Source: Nocardioides solisilvae
GTDB taxonomy: Bacteria; Actinomycetota; Actinomycetes; Propionibacteriales; Nocardioidaceae
Assembly: GCF_003194625.1 (NCBI RefSeq)
Contig: NZ_QHKX01000002.1
Coordinates: 62,001 to 126,000 of the forward strand
Length of the DNA: 64,000 nt
Direction of reading: 5' to 3'
Shown here: piece after piece, positions 18,747-27,541 of the stretch
Layout: every line of letters begins with the position of its first letter
How positions within the stretch are numbered: the stretch's first letter is position 1
Made by a program: the position numbers and the translations under genes
Notes under the pieces: model-generated
Told to the model about the DNA's origin: nothing
The model's database searches: none
The model's input: only the letters and a program-made list of their open reading frames with translations

Positions 18747-19679
18747 TCAGGCCTCGGTCAGGTCGAGGACGGCGACGGCCGGCTCGTGCAGGCTGCCCAT
18801 CCAGACCCGCCCGTGGTGCTCGCGCACCCCGGTCACCATGTGGAAGCCGGGGTGGACGACGTCGAGGTCGTGGACGAGCCGGCCCTCGTCGTCGAACGCC
18901 TGCACCCGGATCGTCCGGCGGGGCTTCGGCTGGAGCGCCTCGGGGATCCGGGTCACGGCGCGGCGCACCGGCACCGGGGCCCGTTGCAGCCGCTCGACGA
19001 GGGCGTCCCGGGGGCTGGCGACGGTCACCCAGAGGAGGCCGTCGGTGCCGCGGGAGACGTTGTCGGGATAGCCCGGAAGGTCGTCGCAGAGCAGGTCCCG
19101 CTCTCCCGCCCGGTCACCCGTGAGGCGGAGGCGCACCACCCGACGGGCGGCGGTCTCGGCGACCACGACGACCTCCTCCCCGGCCGACAGGGCGACGCCG
19201 TTGGCGAAGGCGAGCCCGTCGAGCACGACGCTCACCGTGCCGTCGGGGTCGCGCCGCAGGAGCCGCCCGCTGCGGGTGTCCTGGACGAAGTCGTCCTTCC
19301 AGTGCTCGATGCCGTGGTGCCGGGAGGAGTCGCTGAACCAGACCGTGCCGTCGGCGGCCACCGCCGCGTTGTTGCAGAACCGCATCGGCCGGCCGTCGAC
19401 GTCGGCGACGAGCTCCTCGACGCTGCCGTCGCGGCGTACGGCGAGCAGCCCGCGGTGGGCGTCGCAGACCAGGAGGTCCCCCTCGGGGAGCAGCTCGAGG
19501 CCGAGCGGACGTCCGCCGGTGGTGGCCACGCGGGTGAGGCGGGCGCCGTCCGGCGAGAGGCGCCAGATCGCGCCGTCCTCGGTGCCGGTCAGCACGTCGC
19601 CCTCGGGGGTGACCAGGACGTCCTCGGCGCCCTGCCCGGGGACGGGGTGGACGGTGAGACGGGGGTCGGCTGCGGTCAT
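18747..19679 (-). CDS. SMP-30/strictosidine-synthase-like beta-propeller hydrolase
   Basis: 310 aa. Six-bladed propeller of the SMP-30/gluconolactonase/strictosidine synthase group: LGLELLPEGDLLVCDAHRGLL, FCNNAAVAADGTVWFSDSS, HWKDDFVQDTRSGRLLR, LAFANGVALS and YPDNVSRGTDGLLWV. Members are mostly metal-dependent lactonases or esterases; the substrate cannot be told. ATG at 19679 overlaps the Nudix stop (ATGA), which fixes the start and shows coupling. No signal peptide, so cytoplasmic. Confidence 0.85.
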   Translation of the reverse strand: MTAADPRLTVHPVPGQGAEDVLVTPEGDVLTGTEDGAIWRLSPDGARLTRVATTGGRPLGLELLPEGDLLVCDAHRGLLAVRRDGSVEELVADVDGRPMRFCNNAAVAADGTVWFSDSSRHHGIEHWKDDFVQDTRSGRLLRRDPDGTVSVVLDGLAFANGVALSAGEEVVVVAETAARRVVRLRLTGDRAGERDLLCDDLPGYPDNVSRGTDGLLWVTVASPRDALVERLQRAPVPVRRAVTRIPEALQPKPRRTIRVQAFDDEGRLVHDLDVVHPGFHMVTGVREHHGRVWMGSLHEPAVAVLDLTEA

Positions 19680-20116
19680 CCCCTCATGCTGGCGTAGAGC
19701 GGCGAGGAGAGGAAGGCCGGGAGGATCACCGACGCCGCCGCGGTGAGCGGCAGCCCCAGGGCGTGCCCGGGCTCGACGAAGACGATCCGACGGCCCTCCC
19801 GGCACTCGACGTCGTCGTCGGTCAACGCGGTGGCGGCGACGAAGACCTGCATGGGGTCGAAGGTGCCGTACGCCCGCCGGTGGTCGACCTCGAGCTCGCG
19901 CCACAGCGTGAGCGCGCCGTCGGGCAGCTCGACGCCGGTCTCCTCGACGAGCTCGCGGCGCGCCGCGGCGGCGTACTCCTCCCCCGGCTCCACGTGCCCG
20001 CCCGGCAGGCCCCACCTCTCCGGGTCGATCACGGGATGCTCGTCGCGCTCCTGGAGCAGCAGCCAGCCGCGGTCGTCGACGAGGAGGACGCCGGCGAAGC
20101 GGCGGGGGGACGGCAT
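19676..20116 (-). CDS. Nudix hydrolase
   Basis: 146 aa. Hydrolyses a nucleoside diphosphate linked to X. The Nudix box is complete: GGHVEPGEEYAAAARRELV followed by EETG, matching Gx5Ex7REUxEExG. Opening segment FAGVLLVDDRGWLLLQERDE is also typical. TAGGTT lies 7 nt before the ATG at 20116, so it may have its own leaderless promoter downstream of the SOS-linked gene at 20140-20511. First gene of a coupled trio with the SMP-30 and pterin/VOC genes. Confidence 0.9.
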   Translation of the reverse strand: MPSPRRFAGVLLVDDRGWLLLQERDEHPVIDPERWGLPGGHVEPGEEYAAAARRELVEETGVELPDGALTLWRELEVDHRRAYGTFDPMQVFVAATALTDDDVECREGRRIVFVEPGHALGLPLTAAASVILPAFLSSPLYASMRG

Positions 20117-20123
20117 GGCGCCG

Positions 20124-20129
20124 AACCTA
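20124..20129 (-). promoter_or_regulatory. -10 element of a leaderless Nudix transcript
   Basis: TAGGTT on the minus strand, 7 nt before the ATG at 20116, in the 24-bp gap after the upstream gene. Confidence 0.5.
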
Positions 20130-20139
20130 CCCCCGTCGC

Positions 20140-20511
20140 TCAGAGCCGAGCCACGAACCGGCGGCCGCGCAGCGCCTCCTCGACCAGGCCGACGGCGCGC
20201 CGCACCCCGAGCAGCCGTGCCTCCTCCGCCTGCCACGTCGTCACCGCCGCCTCGACCGTGTCGAGGTCCGCGACGTCGCGCAGCTCGGCACGGGCCTCGC
20301 TCAACCCGCGGCGGCAGGCGGCCTGCTGCGCCTCGACGTGCAGCACCGCGAACCTGGCCAGCACCACGACGTGCCGGCGCAGCGTCGTGTGGGCGCGGTA
20401 CTCCGGGGGGCAGATGTCGAAGAGCCAGTTGACCGCCGTGCGCTCCCAGTCGGGTGCGTCCGGCGGCCGGACGGCCGGCGGCCAACCGGGCGGGGCGACG
20501 TGGGTGGGCAT
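20140..20511 (-). CDS. Unknown 123-aa protein behind a LexA box (putative SOS gene)
   Basis: I do not recognise a named family. The protein begins MPTHVAPPGWPPAV, a Pro-rich tail of about 22 residues, then a mostly helical, Arg/Ala/Glu-rich part containing NWLFDICPPEYRAHTTLRRH and VLHVEAQQAACRRGLSEA. One Cys in the ICPP turn. No signal peptide or membrane helix, so cytoplasmic. A perfect 16-bp LexA operator and an overlapping -10 (TACGAT, 6 nt before the ATG) make it a likely DNA-damage-induced, leaderless gene. Nudix follows 23 bp downstream. A role in repair, replication or division arrest is possible but only inferred from regulation. Confidence 0.75.
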   Translation of the reverse strand: MPTHVAPPGWPPAVRPPDAPDWERTAVNWLFDICPPEYRAHTTLRRHVVVLARFAVLHVEAQQAACRRGLSEARAELRDVADLDTVEAAVTTWQAEEARLLGVRRAVGLVEEALRGRRFVARL

Positions 20512-20517
20512 GCTGCG

Positions 20518-20523
20518 ATCGTA
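20518..20523 (-). promoter_or_regulatory. -10 element of the SOS-linked gene
   Basis: TACGAT on the minus strand, 6 nt before the ATG at 20511 and 2 bp from the LexA box. Confidence 0.6.
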
Positions 20524-20525
20524 CG

Positions 20526-20541
20526 TCGAACACCTGTTCGA
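20526..20541. promoter_or_regulatory. LexA operator (SOS box)
   Basis: TCGAACACCTGTTCGA is a perfect match to the actinobacterial LexA consensus TCGAAC-N4-GTTCGA, extended by one more paired base on each side. It lies between the -35 and -10 positions of the gene starting at 20511, an ideal place for repression. The gene on the other side (yjbQ, ending at 20571) runs toward it, so only the 123-aa gene is a clear target. Confidence 0.85.
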
Positions 20542-20570
20542 CCGGAGGGGCAGGTGCAGGATGCGCGGCG

Positions 20571-20972
20571 TCAGCCGAGGAAGTCCATCCGAACCTGCCG
20601 CTCGGCGTTGTCGACGTTGAGGTCGACCAGGCAGATGCTCTGCCAGGTGCCGAGCGCGAGCCGGCCGCCGTCGACGGGGACCGTCGCGTACGGCGGCACG
20701 AACGCCGGCATGACGTGCGAGCGGCCGTGCCCCGGGGAGCCGTGCCGGTGCCGCCACCGGTCGTCGGCCGGCAGCAGCTCGCCCAGCGCGGCGAGCAGGT
20801 CGTCGTCGGAGCCCGAGCCGGTCTCGAGGATCGCGAGACCGGCCGTGGCGTGCGGCACGAAGACGTGCAGCAGCCCGTCGCCCAGGCCGTGGACGAATTC
20901 GGCACAGTCCCGGGTCAGGTCGAGCACGCGCTCGTGGCCGCCGGTGGTGTACGAGCGGGTGAGCGTCCGCAC
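20571..20972 (-). CDS. yjbQ: YjbQ family protein (secondary thiamine-phosphate synthase-like)
   Basis: 133 aa. The family forms a compact trimer; E. coli YjbQ has weak thiamine-phosphate synthase activity, though the true role is unsure. Conserved parts: LLHVFVPHATAGLAILE, WRHRHGSPGHGRSHV and LALGTWQSICLVDLN, covering the His/Glu/Asp cluster. GTG at 20972 lies 2 bp after the stop of the MTH1187-family thiamine-binding gene, so the two are co-transcribed, in line with a link to thiamine or a related compound. Confidence 0.88.
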   Translation of the reverse strand: MRTLTRSYTTGGHERVLDLTRDCAEFVHGLGDGLLHVFVPHATAGLAILETGSGSDDDLLAALGELLPADDRWRHRHGSPGHGRSHVMPAFVPPYATVPVDGGRLALGTWQSICLVDLNVDNAERQVRMDFLG

Positions 20973-20974
20973 GG

Positions 20975-21280
20975 TCAGGACTCCTCGAGGTGGCGCTCGA
21001 GGCGCTCGACCTTGCCACCCAGCTCGCCGGCGTCGTGGCCCGAGCGGATGTCCGCCTTGAGCACCAGGCCCACCCGCGGGGACGCCTCGGCGACCGTGAA
21101 GACCGCCTTCTTGACCACCGCCATCACCTCGTCCCACTCCCCCTCGACGTTGGTGAACATCGCATTGGTCTCGCAGGGGAGCCCGGACTCCCGGATCACC
21201 CGGACGGCCTCGGCCACCGCCGCCGAGACGCTGCCGGTCTCGTCGGCCGCCGAGGGACTGATGCTGAGTGCCACGATCAT
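20975..21280 (-). CDS. MTH1187 family thiamine-binding protein
   Basis: 101 aa, ferredoxin-like fold. MIVALSISPSAADETGSVS and GLPCETNAMFTNVEGEWDEVM are characteristic; the family binds thiamine or hydroxymethylpyrimidine. A TAGCGT hexamer 6 nt before the ATG indicates a leaderless message that also carries yjbQ. Likely a cytoplasmic thiamine-type vitamin sensor or carrier; direct evidence for this branch is limited. Confidence 0.88.
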   Translation of the reverse strand: MIVALSISPSAADETGSVSAAVAEAVRVIRESGLPCETNAMFTNVEGEWDEVMAVVKKAVFTVAEASPRVGLVLKADIRSGHDAGELGGKVERLERHLEES

Positions 21281-21286
21281 GGCGAC

Positions 21287-21292
21287 ACGCTA
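21287..21292 (-). promoter_or_regulatory. -10 element of the MTH1187-yjbQ transcript
   Basis: TAGCGT on the minus strand, 6 nt before the ATG at 21280. Confidence 0.6.
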
Positions 21293-21320
21293 CCCGGGGC
21301 GGACCCGAGCCTGCCGGCCG

Positions 21321-21350
21321 CATAACTGTAGTAAGTTGATCGACATTAAA
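21321..21350. promoter_or_regulatory. AT-rich promoter/operator region before the FAD/NAD(P) gene
   Basis: This 30-bp segment is about 30 percent GC in a window that is otherwise far above 60 percent. It includes AACT-GTAGTA-AGTT, a small inverted repeat. It sits in the 102-bp divergent gap, 33-62 bp before the start at 21383, where an activator or repressor would bind. Confidence 0.45.
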
Positions 21351-21382
21351 CACCAGTTCGTCGTCGAGCCCACGGGGAAGCC

Positions 21383-22669
21383 ATGTCCGTCCTGCGCACC
21401 ACCACCCGTCCGAGACCCTTGCAGGTGGTCGTCGTCGGGGGCGGCGCGGCCGCCGTCATCGCGGTGGTCCACCTCTTCCGTCGCACGTCGCCCGACGCCC
21501 CGGTCGACGTCCACGTCATCGAGCCCGCCGCCCGGGTCGGGCCCGGGCTCGCCTACCGGACCGAGCACCCCAGGCACACGGTCAACAACTTCGCCGAGCG
21601 GCTCAGCGCCGTCGACGGGGACCCCGGCCACCTCATCCGCTGGTGCGCGGGCCTGGGCCTGGACCTGGGGGCACGCTCCTTCCCGTCCCGCAAGGTGTAC
21701 GGCGACTACCTGGCCGCGGTCCTGGACGGGGTCGACGTCCCGGCGGGTTCCTCGCTCCTGCGCCGGCGCGACGAGGCCGTCGACCTGGTGCCCGAGGCGG
21801 ACCACTGGTCCGTCGTCCTCGCCTCGGGCGCCGCGCTCGGGGCCGACCGCGTGGTGCTGGCCCTGGGCAACCCGCCCCCGCGGGCCCAGCCGCGCCTGGC
21901 CGAGCGGCTCGGGGCCCGGTTCGTCCCCGACCCCTGGGCGCCGGGGTGGCACCAGCGCCTGCCGGGTCGCGGGCTCACCGACGTGCGCCGGGTCCTGCTG
22001 CTCGGCACCGGACTCACCATGCTGGACACCGCCGTGGAGCTGGAGCACCTGCTGCCGCGGGCCGAGATCGTCGCGGCCTCCCGACGCGGCCGCCTCCCGC
22101 GCGCGCACGTGGTCGAGCCCACGGACGGTTCCGACTGGCGCGACGCGGTGGACGCCGTCCGCGGGTTCGCCAACCAGCTCTGGGCGACCCTCTCACCCGC
22201 CGACCGGGCCCGGTTCGCCGAGGTCTACGCCCACGAGTGGGACCTGCACCGGCACCGGATGTCGCCGGCGATGGCCCACCACCTCTCCCGGTTGCGGGAC
22301 ACCGGGACCCTGGTGGTCCGCACGCTCGACCAGGTCGACCCCGAAGCCTTCGACCTCGTGGTCAGCTGCACCGGCCCCCGACCGGTGCCCACCCCCGGGT
22401 GGAACCGGTTGGTGGACGCCATGCTCGAGCGCGGGCTCGTCCGCGCGAACGGCCTCGGCCTGGGCGTCGACCTCGTGCAGCCCGGCCACCCGGTCGACGA
22501 CCGCGGGCGCGTGCTGCCCGGGCTCTTCTGGATGGGTGCGGCCCGCAAGGGGCTGGAGTGGGAGGTCGGCGCCGTCCCGGACCTCCGGGCCCAGGCCCTC
22601 GCCCTCGCCGACGTCGTCGCGGAAGCGGCCGAGGTCGCCGCCGACGAGCGCGCTCCCCTCCTGCGCTGA
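21383..22669 (+). CDS. FAD/NAD(P)-binding protein (NAD_binding_9 type)
   Basis: 428 aa. A flavoprotein of the group related to ornithine/lysine N-monooxygenases. Dinucleotide fold VVVVGGGAAAVIAVVHLF at the N-terminus; HTVNNFAERLSAVDGDPGHL near residue 65 and a second nucleotide site RVLLLGTGLTMLDTAVEL near 200 are hallmarks of the family; the C-terminal motif is PGLFWMGAARKGLEWEV. The reaction is unknown. ATG at 21383 with GGGGAAG upstream. It stands alone, with its own unusually AT-rich promoter and its own terminator. Confidence 0.82.
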   Translation: MSVLRTTTRPRPLQVVVVGGGAAAVIAVVHLFRRTSPDAPVDVHVIEPAARVGPGLAYRTEHPRHTVNNFAERLSAVDGDPGHLIRWCAGLGLDLGARSFPSRKVYGDYLAAVLDGVDVPAGSSLLRRRDEAVDLVPEADHWSVVLASGAALGADRVVLALGNPPPRAQPRLAERLGARFVPDPWAPGWHQRLPGRGLTDVRRVLLLGTGLTMLDTAVELEHLLPRAEIVAASRRGRLPRAHVVEPTDGSDWRDAVDAVRGFANQLWATLSPADRARFAEVYAHEWDLHRHRMSPAMAHHLSRLRDTGTLVVRTLDQVDPEAFDLVVSCTGPRPVPTPGWNRLVDAMLERGLVRANGLGLGVDLVQPGHPVDDRGRVLPGLFWMGAARKGLEWEVGAVPDLRAQALALADVVAEAAEVAADERAPLLR

Positions 22670-22670
22670 G

Positions 22671-22712
22671 CGCCACGAGGCCGGCCCGGGGAACCCGGAC
22701 CGGCCTCGTGGC
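22671..22712. terminator. Bidirectional terminator between convergent genes
   Basis: CGCCACGAGGCCGG pairs with CCGGCCTCGTGGCG, with CCGG/CCGG inner pairing around GGAAC. It serves the FAD/NAD(P) gene and acnA. Confidence 0.8.
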
Positions 22713-22725
22713 GTGGAACCCTGTG

Positions 22726-25599
<2,874 letters not shown>

Positions 25600-25668
25600 C
25601 AGTCGCGTCTCCTACCGGGGTTCGTGGGTGTCACCGCGTCCATCTTGCCGCCGCGCCGGTGAGGCACG

Positions 25669-25687
25669 GCAAGCAAGGCTCACCTAA
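25669..25687 (-). promoter_or_regulatory. Partial iron box (DtxR/IdeR/DmdR type) before acnA
   Basis: On the minus strand TTAGGTGAGCCTTGCTTGC keeps a good left half of the 19-bp consensus TTAGGTTAGGCTAACCTAA but only part of the right half, about 13 of 19. It is 70-88 bp before the acnA ATG. Iron control of an Fe-S aconitase would make sense. Confidence 0.4.
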
Positions 25688-25711
25688 CCGGACGAGCGGG
25701 ACCTGTCGGCA

Positions 25712-25731
25712 TATCTCTCGATATCAAGATA
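25712..25731. promoter_or_regulatory. Near-palindrome before acnA, candidate MarR/TamR-type site
   Basis: TATCTCTCGATATCAAGATA. Within it, the 18 bp at 25714-25731 are symmetric about GATATC in 7 of 9 pairs. Long A/T-rich palindromes with TCAAGATA half-sites are typical of MarR-family operators; TamR of Streptomyces controls aconitase, so that family is a candidate. It overlaps the stop codon of the lipoprotein gene. Confidence 0.45.
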
Positions 25732-26347
25732 CACGATCGTCGGGCGCCTCGAACCAAGGCAGGTCCTCGCCGCGCTCGACCCACTCCTGCGTCGTCGTCC
25801 GGTCGAGGGCCGGGTCGTCGACCAGGGCGACCGCGGCCTCGACCGGCACGCCGAGGTCGCTCGTGCGGGGGTCGTCCTCGATGAGGTCGCCGGCGTAGTA
25901 CACGACGACCCACAGGTCGCCCTTCTGCTTCATGAACGTGTAGACGCCCGGGTCCTCCTCGGGCTCGACCTCGTCCCAGGCCAGCACCCCGCCCTCGTGC
26001 TCGGCGCAGCCGTCGTAGTCCTCGAGCAGCTCCTCGCACTGCGGGTCGACGGACTCGGTGCTGGTCCCCACCCGCACGTAGTGCTGCTCCTCGGAGTCGT
26101 ACCGGAGCGAGGCCAGCACACCTTCCGGGGCGGACCTTCCCTCTCCCGACGTCGGCTCCCCCGCCGTCTCCGCGAACCTCTCGGCCGCGAGCGCCGCGAC
26201 GGCACCCGGGGTGATCGGCTCGTCGCCGGCCGATCCTCCGCCGCCCCCTGCGTCGCCGCCGTCCCCGCACCCGGCCAGCACGAGGACGACCGGCGCGACG
26301 ACGAGCGCGAGCCTGGAGGAGACGGGCAGCCGGTCACGAGCGCACAC
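25724..26347 (-). CDS. Putative lipoprotein of unknown function
   Basis: 207 aa. The signal peptide LALVVAPVVLVLAGC ends in a good lipobox with Cys27, followed by a Gly/Asp-rich linker and an acidic extracytoplasmic domain of about 160 residues with two further Cys (PQCEELLEDYDGC), likely a disulfide. No known family recognised. GTG start with TAGGTT 6 nt upstream, so leaderless. Its last codons overlap the palindrome of the acnA promoter. Confidence 0.75.
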   Translation of the reverse strand: MCARDRLPVSSRLALVVAPVVLVLAGCGDGGDAGGGGGSAGDEPITPGAVAALAAERFAETAGEPTSGEGRSAPEGVLASLRYDSEEQHYVRVGTSTESVDPQCEELLEDYDGCAEHEGGVLAWDEVEPEEDPGVYTFMKQKGDLWVVVYYAGDLIEDDPRTSDLGVPVEAAVALVDDPALDRTTTQEWVERGEDLPWFEAPDDRVS

Positions 26348-26353
26348 GGCGGC

Positions 26354-26359
26354 AACCTA
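26354..26359 (-). promoter_or_regulatory. -10 element of the lipoprotein gene, overlapping the upstream stop codon
   Basis: TAGGTT on the minus strand, 6 nt before the GTG at 26347. The TAG is the stop codon of the RNA methyltransferase gene. Confidence 0.55.
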
Positions 26360-27541
26360 GTGGGGCCTGCCCCCGGTCCCCGCGACGTCTCCGGGAGCGG
26401 ACCTCTCCAGCAGCGCGACGCACTCGACGTGGTGCGTCATGGGGAAGAGGTCGAAGGCCCGCAGCGCGGTGGTGCGGTAGCCGGCCTCGGCGAAGAGCGC
26501 GAGGTCGCGGGCGAGCGCCGACGGGTCGCAGGCGACGTAGGCCACCGCGCGCGGCGCCCGGTCGGCGACCTGCGCCACCACCTCCCGCTTGGCCCCGGTG
26601 CGCGGGGGGTCGAGGACGACGAGGTCGAAGGGCTCGTCGTACTCGTGTTCGAGCACCTCGGCGACGCCGCCGGCGCTGACCCGCACCTTCGCGGCCCCGG
26701 ACAGGTTGGCGCGAGCCTGGGTCGCCGCCTCGCGGTCGCCCTCGACCGCCACCACGCGCGCGCCGGGACCCACGCGCTCGGCCAGGAACCGGGCGAAGAG
26801 CCCGACCCCCGCGTAGAGGTCGAGCACGGACTCCCCGGGCTGCGGGTCCAGCATCGCGAGGACCGCGTCGACCAGCGCCTCGGGCGCCCCGGGGTGGACC
26901 TGCCAGAAGCCGCCAGAGGCCACCGAGAACTCGCGACCGTGCACCGCGTGGCCGACCTGCGGCTCCAGCGACTCGATCAGGCAGTCGTCGATCTCCACGA
27001 CCTCGTGGGAGCGGTGCTGGCGCATGCCGCGGCCACCACCGGGGAGCGGCACGAAGCGGCTGCGGGTCCGCCACCGCAGGCCGTCGAGGTCGCCGGGCAC
27101 CGCCTCGACGACCAGTCCGGCCACCAGGGGGTCCGCCGCGTCCATCCGGGCCACGCGGACCAGCTGCTCGCGGACCACCGAGGCCTTGAGGTCGCGCTGG
27201 TGCCCCAGCGCGACGTGCTGGAAGTCGCAGCCCCCGCAGAGGCCCGGTCCGGCGTACGGGCACGGCGGAGCCACGCGGTGCTCCGAGGCCCGCAGCACCT
27301 CGACCGCGTCGCCGCGCCAGAACCGGTCGCCGTCGGAGCCCTCGGTCACCTCGACGACCACCCGCTCCCCCGGCACGGCGTGGCGCGTGAAGACCACCCG
27401 CGTCCGCTCCGGCTCCGCGGGGTCGGCGGCGACCCGCACGACGCAGTGCCCGCCGTGGGCGACGGGGCCGACCTCGGCCTCGAACCTCTCCCCGACCCGC
27501 GACCGTCCACGCGACCGGCGCTCCCGGACCGGCCGGCTCAC
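26357..27541 (-). CDS. TrmA/RumA-type 5-methyluridine RNA methyltransferase
   Basis: 394 aa, SAM-dependent methyltransferase for uridine in tRNA or rRNA (Rv2689c-like). N-terminal TRAM domain (about 10-65); an Fe-S-type cysteine set CPYAGPGLCGGCDFQ near residue 90; SAM motif VLDLYAGVGLFARFLAE; LDPPRTGAKREVV with the catalytic-site Asp-Pro-Pro; and the nucleophile Cys in VAYVACDPSALARDL. GTG start overlaps the permease stop by 4 bp, so it is coupled to the KimA-like gene. Whether the target is tRNA U54 or a 23S rRNA uridine cannot be decided here. Confidence 0.9.
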   Translation of the reverse strand: MSRPVRERRSRGRSRVGERFEAEVGPVAHGGHCVVRVAADPAEPERTRVVFTRHAVPGERVVVEVTEGSDGDRFWRGDAVEVLRASEHRVAPPCPYAGPGLCGGCDFQHVALGHQRDLKASVVREQLVRVARMDAADPLVAGLVVEAVPGDLDGLRWRTRSRFVPLPGGGRGMRQHRSHEVVEIDDCLIESLEPQVGHAVHGREFSVASGGFWQVHPGAPEALVDAVLAMLDPQPGESVLDLYAGVGLFARFLAERVGPGARVVAVEGDREAATQARANLSGAAKVRVSAGGVAEVLEHEYDEPFDLVVLDPPRTGAKREVVAQVADRAPRAVAYVACDPSALARDLALFAEAGYRTTALRAFDLFPMTHHVECVALLERSAPGDVAGTGGRPH

